A DNA stretch of 64,000 bases from Streptantibioticus rubrisoli (GTDB lineage: Bacteria; Actinomycetota; Actinomycetes; Streptomycetales; Streptomycetaceae): the NCBI RefSeq assembly GCF_024436055.1, contig NZ_JANFNH010000004.1, positions 124,001-188,000 on the forward strand, given 5' to 3'. Position numbers and translations under genes: made by a program. The notes beneath the pieces are model-generated. The model ran no database searches, was not told the DNA's origin, and worked only from the letters and a program-made list of their open reading frames with translations. Of the stretch, positions 1 through 7,840 are shown piece by piece. How positions within the stretch are numbered: position 1 is the first letter of the stretch; each line of letters begins with the position of its first letter.

Positions 1-2
1 CG

Positions 3-305
3 CTACGGGTACCCAGGGGGCGGGCCCCCAAGCGCGGCCCGGCACGGCGACTGCACGACGAGCCGCCCACCCATGAGCGAACCGTGCACGACCACCTTGG
101 GACGGCCGACGAGGCGTCCCAAGGGCACGGTACAGACAGGACAGTTGGGGTGGACGGGAAAGACGTGACAGTCGGGACGGACAGGGAACGATCGCCAGAG
201 GCGGCCCGTTCCACTTACGCGGCCTACGCACGAGGCCTGGCCCGTGGGCGCTCGGGGCTGGCCGCCGCACAGAAGTCGAGAGAGGAAGACGGGGGATCAC
301 CGTGA
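3..305 (+). CDS. C-terminal tail of conservon sensor kinase (partial)
   Basis: The frame is open from the left edge to a TGA at 303-305, giving about 100 residues with no recognisable domain. It is rich in Arg, Ala and Gly and ends in a disordered tail containing YAAYARGLARGR. Its stop overlaps the GTG of the roadblock gene by four bases, the coupling expected in a conservon. Conservon order is kinase, roadblock, DUF742, GTPase, so this is inferred to be the end of the membrane histidine kinase (CvnA type). The catalytic domain lies outside the window, so the call rests on context. Confidence 0.5.
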   Translation, partial: LRVPRGRAPKRGPARRLHDEPPTHERTVHDHLGTADEASQGHGTDRTVGVDGKDVTVGTDRERSPEAARSTYAAYARGLARGRSGLAAAQKSREEDGGSP

Positions 306-727
306 ACAGTGCCACCACCTCGGGGGACCGGGCCGGACTCGGTTGGCTGCTGGACGACTTGACCGATCGCGTCGAGTCCGTCAAGCACGCCCTGGTCCTG
401 TCTAGCGACGGGCTGGTGACGGGCGCCAGCCGCGACTTGGAGGCAGCGGACGCGGAGCACCTGGCCGCGGTCTCGTCTGGGTTCCACAGCCTGGCCAAGG
501 GCGCCGGGCTGCACTTCGGGGCCGGGGTGGTGCGTCAGACGATGGTCGAGTTCGATGGTGGATTCCTGTTCGTCACCGCCGCGGGCGACGGAAGCTGCCT
601 GTCGGTACTGACCGGTGCCGGGGCCGACGTGGGGCAGATCGCCTACGAGATGACGCTGCTGGTGCACCGCGTCGGCGAGCATCTCGGCGTCGCTCCCCGA
701 GCCACCGACGACCCCGCCGGGACGTGA
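302..727 (+). CDS. Roadblock/LC7-domain protein of a conservon (CvnB-like)
   Basis: This 141-residue protein is a compact roadblock/LC7 alpha-beta domain. It opens with a helix (LGWLLDDLTDRV) and the strand HALVLSSDGLVTGAS, a pattern typical of conservon roadblock proteins. In conservons these proteins act with the sensor kinase and a small Ras-like GTPase in membrane-associated signalling. The GTG start overlaps the preceding stop by four bases, and the DUF742 gene starts six bases after its stop, so the three form one transcription unit. Confidence 0.85.
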   Translation: MNSATTSGDRAGLGWLLDDLTDRVESVKHALVLSSDGLVTGASRDLEAADAEHLAAVSSGFHSLAKGAGLHFGAGVVRQTMVEFDGGFLFVTAAGDGSCLSVLTGAGADVGQIAYEMTLLVHRVGEHLGVAPRATDDPAGT

Positions 728-733
728 CCGCAG

Positions 734-1135
734 GTGGACCGGCTGCCGGGTGAATCGGGCGCGCTCTGGTACGACGACGAGGCCGGGCCGATGGTCCGCC
801 CCTACACCGTCACCCGCGGGCGCACCCGGCCCGACGCCGCCGCGGTCGACATCGAACTGATCACGGTCCTCGCCGCCGAGCCGGGCGCCGATCCCGAGAC
901 GTGTGGCGACGCCCTCGGCGAGGACCATCTCGCCTTGCTGCGGCGCTGCGAGGGCCATCCGCGCTCGGTCGCCGAACTGGCTTCGCAGACGGACCTTCCG
1001 GTGGCCGTGGTCCGCGTCCTGCTCGGCGACCTGCTGGATGCGGGGCGCATCCACGTGGTGTCACCGGCTGTCTCGGGCGAGGCGCCGGACGTCGGCGTGC
1101 TGCGGCATGTCATCGACGGGTTGAAGTCTCTTTAG
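734..1135 (+). CDS. DUF742 protein of a conservon (CvnC-like)
   Basis: This 133-residue protein matches DUF742. It has an N-terminal motif around MVRPYTVTRGRT, a winged-helix-like middle (LRRCEGHPRSVAELASQTDLP, then VVRVLLGDLLDAGRI) and the usual short end HVIDGLKSL. DUF742 proteins are the third conservon member and probably bridge the roadblock protein and the GTPase. No GTPase gene follows: the next gene is an unrelated DUF6397 protein, so this conservon lacks its usual last member here. The start is GTG. Confidence 0.85.
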   Translation: MDRLPGESGALWYDDEAGPMVRPYTVTRGRTRPDAAAVDIELITVLAAEPGADPETCGDALGEDHLALLRRCEGHPRSVAELASQTDLPVAVVRVLLGDLLDAGRIHVVSPAVSGEAPDVGVLRHVIDGLKSL

Positions 1136-1321
1136 GCGCAGGGCGTTCGGCCGTGTCAGCGAAGCTGTCGCCTGCCCGTTCGCAAGCGTCTCCCCCTTCG
1201 GGTCGCGCCGGATCCGAGTTATCCACAGGCTCACTCCACTGTCCGTACGTCGGTCTATCGTGATTACTGACAGTGATCGACGGGTCGGTCGGAAGTGGCC
1301 GGACTAGAAGGGGGAGTCGTC

Positions 1322-2272
1322 ATGGGCGTCATGGGGCGGCAGATCGGGATCACGCAGGAGTGGCCGCAGGTAGCCTGCGGTCTGTCGGCGGCACGGGCCG
1401 AACTCGGGCTAGAGCAGCGGGAGTTCGAGCTGGCGGTGCAGCTTGGAGAGGTGCGTACCGTACCGGGCGAGCTCCGCGGTGCGGTGGGTGAGCATCGAAT
1501 GGTGGCTCGCGCGGAGGTGGAGCGGCTGCGGGCCGAGGACGGTTTTCCCGGTACGTTGCGTGACCGGATCCGTCTGGTGGGCACGGTGGCGGGCGCGGAG
1601 GCGCTAGGCGTCAGCCGGGACCGGTTCGGCACGTTGGCCAGAGCGGGTTGTTTCCGCCCGGCACGCTGGTACGTCAACCGGTACCAGGCCGTGGTGTGGC
1701 TCTATCTCGCCCGCGAGGTACGGGAGTTCGGCGCGCTCAACCCCCATCTGCTGGCGCGGCGACTGCCGAGTGGGCTGCGGGCGCGCATCGAGTCGGGCGG
1801 TGATCTACGGGCGCGCGGTTGGCGGTCCCGGTGCGTTGAGCGGCTGGTCGCCGACGCCACCGACGCCTGGCAGGAGGCGGCGGTGTGGGCGGCCCTGCTC
1901 GGCCCGCGGGAGACGGCGCGGGTGGCACCGGACCGGCGGGAGCGGGATCACCTTCACCAACTGCTACCGGCTCTCTCCCCCGGCAAGCCGGGTATCTACG
2001 CCCCGCGCGCGGTGGTCGAGGCCCACCTGCTGGCCGACGACGCCGACGAGATCATGTTCGCCGCGCTCTGCCTGGGGCATGCGCTGGAAAGGGCGCGCAC
2101 CCTACGCCCGCTGCCCTGGGCGCCGGACCTGCCAGCGCCACCGGAGCCCGCGGCTTCGCCGGGGCGGAACCGGACCCGTCGGCCGTGGCTGCGGCTGTTG
2201 CATGGAACCGGCGACAGACGCGTGCGGACGCGGCGAAGTAAGGAACCGCTGGGGCCTGTTGCGGAACGGTGA
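1322..2272 (+). CDS. DUF6397 family protein
   Basis: The protein resembles the Streptomyces DUF6397 family, of unknown function. The N-terminal half contains two helix-turn-helix-like segments: a LSAARAELGLEQREFELAVQLG stretch followed by RAEVERLRAEDGFP, and GAEALGVSRDRFGTLARAG. The phrase WYVNRYQAVVWLYLAREV is characteristic. The C-terminal 60 residues are basic and low complexity. I chose the ATG at 1322 because GAAGGGGGAG sits six bases upstream; an in-frame GTG at 1295 lacks a comparable site. A nucleic-acid-binding role is inferred only from the helix-turn-helix-like pattern. Confidence 0.75.
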   Translation: MGVMGRQIGITQEWPQVACGLSAARAELGLEQREFELAVQLGEVRTVPGELRGAVGEHRMVARAEVERLRAEDGFPGTLRDRIRLVGTVAGAEALGVSRDRFGTLARAGCFRPARWYVNRYQAVVWLYLAREVREFGALNPHLLARRLPSGLRARIESGGDLRARGWRSRCVERLVADATDAWQEAAVWAALLGPRETARVAPDRRERDHLHQLLPALSPGKPGIYAPRAVVEAHLLADDADEIMFAALCLGHALERARTLRPLPWAPDLPAPPEPAASPGRNRTRRPWLRLLHGTGDRRVRTRRSKEPLGPVAER

Positions 2273-2419
2273 CAGAAGGAAGCGCAACGGAGGCTGTGAT
2301 TCCGCTGTCTGTGTAGCTACACGGACTAGACCACACGGGTGCGGGCCTTGGCCAACGGGGATGACGCCTTGGCCGTTACCCAGTCCGTTTGACCACCTGT
2401 TTCAGCGAAGGGAAAGCTG

Positions 2420-2830
2420 ATGTTCAACCGTAACCGCGGCACCATGCGTGCCGCTGTCATCGCCGCCGTTGGCGTCTCCGCGATCGGTCTGGCCAGCACC
2501 TCGGCCTGGGCGAAGTCCGACATATACTTCGCGGCGGGCCCGCACGACGTACGCATGGGCAGGCTGATCCACCTCACCGGCAACGGCGACGACGACAACT
2601 CGACGTTCAACAGGTTCTGCATACAGGAGCGTTCCGGCCACGGTGGCTGGCGGACGCTGAAGTGTTCACACGGCGACTACAACGGCGGGGGAGGGCTGAA
2701 CATGACCGTACGGGCCCAGCACAGGGGCGTCGTGCAGTTCCGCGGCGCGCTGGTCGAGGGATCGTCCCCGAAGGACAAGCACCCCAAGGTGCACACGGTC
2801 TCGCGGACCTTCTCCATCGCCGTGCGCTGA
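2420..2830 (+). CDS. Small secreted protein of unknown function
   Basis: This 136-residue protein has a clear Sec signal peptide: basic MFNRNRGTMR, a hydrophobic core of about 18 residues, and a likely cleavage site after STSAWA near residue 31. The mature part of about 105 residues is probably a beta-rich single domain. It carries two Cys residues (in RFCIQE and LKCSHG) that could form one disulfide. GAAGGGAAAG precedes the ATG. I recognise no enzyme motif. The gene stands alone, convergent with the thioesterase gene. Confidence 0.75.
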   Translation: MFNRNRGTMRAAVIAAVGVSAIGLASTSAWAKSDIYFAAGPHDVRMGRLIHLTGNGDDDNSTFNRFCIQERSGHGGWRTLKCSHGDYNGGGGLNMTVRAQHRGVVQFRGALVEGSSPKDKHPKVHTVSRTFSIAVR

Positions 2831-2863
2831 GTCAGCGCGTCGGGCTGCGCCAGGCAGGGCGGT

Positions 2864-3730
2864 TCAGTTGCCCACCTTGCGGAACAGTCCCTCCTGCATG
2901 ACGGAGACCAGGAGCCTGCCCTCGCGGTCGTAGATCTGGCCCCTGGCCAGGCCCCTGGCGCCGGTGGCGATCGGCGACTCCTGCTGGTACAGGAACCACT
3001 CGTCGGCGCGGAACGGGCGGTGGAACCACATCGCGTGGTCCAAGGAGGCCATGTCGAAGCCGCGAGGACCCCACAACGGCTCCACCGGGACCCGTACGGC
3101 GTCGAGCAGCATCATGTCGCTCGCGTAGGTCACGGCGCAGGTGTGTACCAGCGGATCGTCGCCGAGCGGGCCAACGGCCCGCATCCACACCGCACTGCGC
3201 GGTTCGGCGCCCTCGATCTCCTCCGCCGTCCAGCGCAGCCGGTCGACGTACCGGATGTCGAAGGCCATTCGCCGGGCCATCCTCTCCAGCGGTTCGGGGA
3301 GGGTGCCCAGGTGGGAGCGCAACTCGTCCGGGAGCTTTGGCAGTTGATCGGGATCCGGCACCGAGGGCATCGGTAGCTGGTGTTCGAAGCCGGGTTCGGG
3401 AAGGTGGAAGGAGGCGGTCAAATTGAAGATGGTGCGCCCCTCCTGGACGGCCACCACCCGCCGGGTGGTGAAGGACCGTCCGTCCCGCACCCGTTCCACC
3501 TGGTACACGATCGGCACACCGGGCCGCCCCGGCCGCAGGAAGTACGCGTGCAGCGAGTGCACAGGACGCTGCCCGTCCGTGGTGCGTCCCGCGGCCACCA
3601 GCGCCTGCCCCGCCACCTGGCCGCCGAACACCCGCTGCAACCGCTCCTGCGGGCTGCGGCCGCGGAAGATGTTCTCCTCGATCTTCTCCAGATCGAGCAG
3701 GTCGACCAGCCGTTCTGCGGGATTGGTCAT
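2864..3730 (-). CDS. tesB: Acyl-CoA thioesterase II
   Basis: This 288-residue protein hydrolyses medium- and long-chain acyl-CoA to free acid and CoA in the cytoplasm. It has the double-hotdog TesB layout. The N-terminal hotdog contains GGQVAGQALVAAGRT and HSLHAYFLRPG, followed by RDGRSFTTRRVVAVQ. The C-terminal hotdog contains FDMASLDHAMWFHRPFR and ATGARGLARGQIYDREG. The length equals that of the E. coli family member. It is read towards the small secreted protein gene and begins 52 bases beyond the helicase stop, so the two may be co-transcribed. Confidence 0.92.
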   Translation of the reverse strand: MTNPAERLVDLLDLEKIEENIFRGRSPQERLQRVFGGQVAGQALVAAGRTTDGQRPVHSLHAYFLRPGRPGVPIVYQVERVRDGRSFTTRRVVAVQEGRTIFNLTASFHLPEPGFEHQLPMPSVPDPDQLPKLPDELRSHLGTLPEPLERMARRMAFDIRYVDRLRWTAEEIEGAEPRSAVWMRAVGPLGDDPLVHTCAVTYASDMMLLDAVRVPVEPLWGPRGFDMASLDHAMWFHRPFRADEWFLYQQESPIATGARGLARGQIYDREGRLLVSVMQEGLFRKVGN

Positions 3731-3782
3731 CGGGTCTCCCTCGGGGCGAACTCGGGCGGCGTCAGCGTACCTTCACCGCTTC

Positions 3783-6296
3783 TTACCACTGGCCCACATC
3801 CGTGAGCCGCACCACGGCACGGCCCTCCTCGTCGGACGCGGCAAGGTCGACCTCGGCGCTGATACCCCAGTCGTGGTCGCCCTCGGGATCGGCGAAGACC
3901 TGGCGGACCTTCCACAGTCCGTGCTGCGGCTGCTCCTCGATCTGCAGCAGCTTCGGCCCGCGCGCGTCGGGGCCGGTGCCCAGCTCCTCGTACTCGTCCC
4001 AGTACGCGTCCATCGCGTCCGCCCAGGCGTCGGCGTCCCAGCCGGATTCGGCGTCCAGCTCGCCCAGTTCCTCGTACTTCTCCAGCGCCGCGAGCTCCAC
4101 CCGGCGGAACATCGCGTTGCGGACCAGCACCCGGAAGGCGCGGGCGTTGGAGGTCACCGGCTTGACCTGGTCGGCGCGCTCGGCCGCCTCGTCCGCCGTT
4201 TCCTCCTGCGGGTTGGCCAGCTGCTCCCACTCGTCAAGCAGGCTGGAGTCCACCTGGCGCACCATCTCGCCCAGCCATGCGATCAGATCCTGGAGGTCCT
4301 CGGACTTGAGGTCCTCCGGCACGGTGTGCTCAAGCGCCTTGTACGCGCTCGCCAGGTAGCGCAGCACGATGCCTTCGGCACGGGCGAGCTCGTAGTGGGA
4401 GGTGAACTCGGTGAAGGCCATCGCCCGCTCGTACATGTCCCGCACCACGGACTTCGGCGACAGCGGGTGGTCACCGACCCAGGGGTGGCTCTTGCGGTAG
4501 ACGCCGTAGGCGTGGAAGAGCAGGTCCTCAAGCGGCTTGGGGTAGCTCACGTCCTGGAGCAGCTCCATGCGCTCCTCGTACTCCACCCCGTCGGCCTTCA
4601 TCTGGGCGACCGCCTCGGCACGTGCCTTGTTCTGCTGCGCGGCGAGGATCTGGCGCGGGTCGTCCAGCGTGGACTCGACCACCGAGAGCATGTCGAGCGC
4701 GTACGAGGGGGACTCCGGGTCCAGCAGGTCGAAGGCGGCCAACGCGAAGGTGGACAACGGCTGGTTGAGCGCGAAGTCCGACTGCAGGTCCACGGTGAGC
4801 CGGACGATACGGCCCTCGGCGTCCGGCTCCGGCAGGCGCTCGACGACTCCGCCGTCCAGCAGCGAGCGGTAGATCGCGATGGCGCGGCGGATGTGCCGCA
4901 ACTGGGCCGCGCGCGGTTCGTGGTTGTCCTCCAGCAGGCGGCGCAGTGCCTCGAAGGCGTTGCCAGGCCGGGCGATCACCGACAGCAGCATCGCGTGCGT
5001 GACCCGGAAACGGGAGGTCAGCGGCTCGGGTTCGGCGGCGATCAGCTTCTCGTAGGTCTGCTGGGACCAGTTGACGAAGCCCTCCGGCGCCTTCTTGCGC
5101 ACCACCTTGCGGCGCTTCTTCGGGTCGTCACCGGCCTTCGCCAGCGCCTTCTCGTTCTCGATGACGTGCTCGGGCGCCTGCGCCACCACCAGGCCCGAGG
5201 TGTCGAACCCGGCCCGCCCGGCGCGGCCCGCGATCTGGTGGAACTCCCGGGCCCGCAGCACCCGCACCCGCGAGCCGTCGTACTTGGTGAGCGCGGTGAA
5301 CAGCACCGTGCGGATGGGCACGTTGACGCCCACGCCGAGGGTGTCGGTGCCGCAGATGACCTTCAGCAGCCCGGCCTGCGCCAACCGCTCCACCAGCCGC
5401 CGGTACTTGGGGAGCATCCCGGCGTGGTGCACCCCGATCCCGTGCCGCACGAACCGGGACAGGTTCCGGCCGAACTTGGTGGTGAAGCGGAAGTTGCCGA
5501 TGAGTTCGGCGATCGCGTCCTTCTCGGCCCGGGTGCACATGTTGATGCTCATCAGCGCCTGGGCCCGCTCCACCGCCGCCGCCTGCGTGAAGTGCACGAT
5601 GTAGACAGGGGCTTGGTGGGTCTCCAGCAGTTCGGTGAGCGTCTCGGTCATCGGCGTCGACCGGTACTCGTAGCTCAGCGGCACCGGTCGGGTCGCCGAG
5701 CGGACCACGGCCGTCGGCCGCCCGGTGCGCCGGGTCAGGTCCTGCTCGAACCTCGACACATCGCCGAGCGTCGCCGACATCAGCAGGAACTGCGCCTGCG
5801 GCAGCTCCAGCAGCGGGATCTGCCAGGCCCAACCGCGGTCCGGCTCCGCGTAGAAGTGGAACTCATCCATCACCACCTGGCCGACGTCGGCGTCCCGGCC
5901 GTCCCGCAGCGCGATGGACGCCAGCACTTCGGCGGTGCAGCAGATCACCGGGGCGTCCGGGTTGACGGACGCGTCGCCGGTGAGCATGCCGACGTTCTCG
6001 GTGCCGAAGATCTTGCACAGGTCGAAGAACTTCTCCGAGACCAGCGCCTTGATCGGCGCGGTGTAGAAGGTGACCTGGTCGTTGGCGAGAGCGGTGAAGT
6101 GCGCTCCGGCCGCGACCAGGCTCTTACCGGAGCCGGTCGGGGTGGAAAGGATCACGTTCGCCCCGGAGACCACTTCGATCAGCGCCTCTTCCTGAGCCGG
6201 GTACAAGGCGATGCCCCGCTCCTGGGTCCACGACGAGAACGCCTCGAAGAGGTTGTCGGGATCGGGGGACGCGGGGAGCTGATCGATGAGGGTCAC
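3783..6296 (-). CDS. Ski2-like DEAD/DEAH-box helicase with DUF3516-type C-terminus
   Basis: This is an 837-residue ATP-dependent RNA/DNA helicase. It shows Walker A STPTGSGKS, a DEFH box (VMDEFHFY), the SAT motif (LLMSATLG), and helicase motifs V and VI in GTDTLGVGVNVPIRTVLF and QIAGRAGRAG. The long C-terminal part matches the actinobacterial DUF3516 extension. Superfamily 2 Ski2-like enzymes act in RNA turnover or repair; the exact role here is unknown. I start it at the GTG giving MTLIDQLPASPDPDN, as in Streptomyces relatives, rather than at an in-frame ATG 60 bases upstream. Confidence 0.9.
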   Translation of the reverse strand: MTLIDQLPASPDPDNLFEAFSSWTQERGIALYPAQEEALIEVVSGANVILSTPTGSGKSLVAAGAHFTALANDQVTFYTAPIKALVSEKFFDLCKIFGTENVGMLTGDASVNPDAPVICCTAEVLASIALRDGRDADVGQVVMDEFHFYAEPDRGWAWQIPLLELPQAQFLLMSATLGDVSRFEQDLTRRTGRPTAVVRSATRPVPLSYEYRSTPMTETLTELLETHQAPVYIVHFTQAAAVERAQALMSINMCTRAEKDAIAELIGNFRFTTKFGRNLSRFVRHGIGVHHAGMLPKYRRLVERLAQAGLLKVICGTDTLGVGVNVPIRTVLFTALTKYDGSRVRVLRAREFHQIAGRAGRAGFDTSGLVVAQAPEHVIENEKALAKAGDDPKKRRKVVRKKAPEGFVNWSQQTYEKLIAAEPEPLTSRFRVTHAMLLSVIARPGNAFEALRRLLEDNHEPRAAQLRHIRRAIAIYRSLLDGGVVERLPEPDAEGRIVRLTVDLQSDFALNQPLSTFALAAFDLLDPESPSYALDMLSVVESTLDDPRQILAAQQNKARAEAVAQMKADGVEYEERMELLQDVSYPKPLEDLLFHAYGVYRKSHPWVGDHPLSPKSVVRDMYERAMAFTEFTSHYELARAEGIVLRYLASAYKALEHTVPEDLKSEDLQDLIAWLGEMVRQVDSSLLDEWEQLANPQEETADEAAERADQVKPVTSNARAFRVLVRNAMFRRVELAALEKYEELGELDAESGWDADAWADAMDAYWDEYEELGTGPDARGPKLLQIEEQPQHGLWKVRQVFADPEGDHDWGISAEVDLAASDEEGRAVVRLTDVGQW

Positions 6297-6431
6297 CCAC
6301 CCATCTTGCCTGCCTTTGCCGCCCAACCGGGAACCGGTCGTCAGAACGAAGATCACGTACCGATAGGCTGTGCGGCCGCAGAAGCATCAACTCCCGTCCG
6401 TGGGCGGGCCGAAGGGGGCGGGGCAGCAACC

Positions 6432-7229
6432 ATGATGGGACCGGCGCATTCACTGTCCGGAGCGGCGGCATGGCTGGCGGTGGGCGCCGTGGCCGCCGGT
6501 GTGCACCATCCGATGCCCTGGCCGACCCTGGTCGCCGGTGCCCTGATCTGTGCGGGCGCCGCGCTCGCGCCGGACCTGGACCACAAGCCCGCGACGATAT
6601 CCCGCGCCTTCGGGCCGCTCTCCCGCGGCCTGTGCGAGATCGTCGAGAAGCTGTCCCTCGGCGTCTACAACGCCACCCGCGGGAAGGGCGACCCGCACCG
6701 CAACGGGGGGCACCGCACGCTGACCCACACCCTCGTGTGGGCGGTGGGCTGCGGCGCGGGCGCGTCGGCGATCGCCACCTACGGCGGCCGCTGGGGGGTG
6801 CTCGCGGTGCTCTTCGTCCATCTGGTGCTGGCCGTGGACGGGTTGCTGTGGAAGGAGGTCAAGGGCGGCCACCATCTGCTGGTCTGGCTGCTCGGGGCCG
6901 CCGGGTCGTGGCTGCTCGCCGGGATCCTGGACGATCCGGGGATGGGCAAGGCCTGGCTGTTCACCCAGCCCGACCAGCACTACCTGTGGATCGGGGTGCC
7001 GGTGGCCCTCGGTGCTCTGGTGCACTGCCTCGGCGACGCGCTGACCGTCTCCGGCTGCCCGATCCTGTGGCCGCTGCCCATCGCCCGCAAGCGCTGGTAC
7101 CCGATCGGCACGCCGCACTTCATGCGCTTCAAGGCCGGTGGCTGGGTGGAGATGAAGGTGCTGATGCCGCTGTTCATGGGCATCGGCGGAGTGAGCTGCG
7201 TCGCCGCGCTGGGCCTGGTCGGCGGCTGA
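6432..7229 (+). CDS. Membrane-bound metal-dependent hydrolase, YdjM/DUF457 family
   Basis: This is a 265-residue integral membrane protein. It begins with HSLSGAAAWLAVGAVAAGV and carries the family signature ALAPDLDHK (residues about 46-54) and HRTLTHTLVWA (about 94-104), which place Asp and His residues for metal binding next to membrane helices. Several more hydrophobic segments follow, with HCLGDALTVSG and PIARKRWYPIG. The family, which includes E. coli YdjM and LexA-regulated members, is annotated as inner-membrane hydrolases of unknown substrate. The same frame is open far upstream on the opposite strand of the helicase, but only from this ATG does it read as a protein. Confidence 0.85.
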   Translation: MMGPAHSLSGAAAWLAVGAVAAGVHHPMPWPTLVAGALICAGAALAPDLDHKPATISRAFGPLSRGLCEIVEKLSLGVYNATRGKGDPHRNGGHRTLTHTLVWAVGCGAGASAIATYGGRWGVLAVLFVHLVLAVDGLLWKEVKGGHHLLVWLLGAAGSWLLAGILDDPGMGKAWLFTQPDQHYLWIGVPVALGALVHCLGDALTVSGCPILWPLPIARKRWYPIGTPHFMRFKAGGWVEMKVLMPLFMGIGGVSCVAALGLVGG

Positions 7230-7240
7230 CGCGCCCACGG

Positions 7241-7699
7241 TCACGCGCAGTTCGCGCGGCCGCTGCCCGGGTCGGCGACCAGGGCGGTGAGCAGATCGCC
7301 GAGCTGCCGGCGTTGCTCCGGGCCGAGCGGGGCGAGGAGTTCCTCGGCGGCGGCACGGCGGGCGGCGCGCAGTTGTTCCAGCGCGGCCCGGCCGTCGTCG
7401 GTGAGCTCCACGCGTACCACCCGCCGGTTCGCCGGGTCGGGCACCCGGCGCACCATCCCGTACGCCTCCAGCCCGTCGACCAGTGAGGTGACCGCGCGCG
7501 GCACCACGTCGAGGCGCTGGGCGAGGTCCACCATGCGCAGCGGCTCGGGGCTGTGCGCTGCCGTACGCAGCAGCCGTGCCATGGCGGGGGTGATGCCCAG
7601 TGGCCGCAGATGCTCCTTCTGCGTGCGGTGCAGCCGCCGGGTCAGCCGTAGCAACTGGTCGGCGAGGTTTCCGGTGGCTTCCCCGGTCTCGGTGGTCAT
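7241..7699 (-). CDS. MarR family transcriptional regulator
   Basis: This 152-residue winged-helix protein has the MarR layout: a dimerisation helix (LADQLLRLTRRLHR), recognition region PLRMVDLAQRLDVVPRAVTSLVDGLEAYGMV, and wing RRVPDPANRRVVRVELTDDG. It is divergent from an ABC exporter gene, with a 7-bp inverted repeat in the shared spacer. The arrangement suggests a local repressor released by a compound the exporter moves, or by a related signal. The ATG is at 7699. Confidence 0.9.
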   Translation of the reverse strand: MTTETGEATGNLADQLLRLTRRLHRTQKEHLRPLGITPAMARLLRTAAHSPEPLRMVDLAQRLDVVPRAVTSLVDGLEAYGMVRRVPDPANRRVVRVELTDDGRAALEQLRAARRAAAEELLAPLGPEQRRQLGDLLTALVADPGSGRANCA

Positions 7700-7724
7700 G
7701 GGTCACAGGCTATCAGGACTAAAC

Positions 7725-7749
7725 TCATTGTGAATATAGGTAACAATGA
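7725..7749. promoter_or_regulatory. Inverted repeat, candidate MarR operator
   Basis: Arms TCATTGT (7725-7731) and ACAATGA (7743-7749) form a perfect 7-bp inverted repeat with an 11-base spacer. It lies between the MarR start (7699) and the ABC transporter start (7841) in an unusually AT-rich patch. Its size and position fit a MarR dimer site that could control both genes. Binding is inferred. Confidence 0.55.
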
Positions 7750-7840
7750 ACTACCCTCGCATACGACGGCACCGTGCCGAGGTGTGGCGCGGTGTGCCCT
7801 CAGCCCGGGCACCCGTCTCCGAACTACTCCGTAGGAGCAC

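Noticed and set aside
84-305. Separate 73-residue gene starting at GTG 84
   Set aside because: The frame is open to the left edge and ends in conservon-type overlap, so it is better read as the tail of a larger gene.
3423-6431. Plus-strand frame open across the helicase gene and into the YdjM-like gene
   Set aside because: It is antisense to a helicase with clear motifs; only the part from 6432 shows real protein character. Such long frames are common opposite GC-rich genes.
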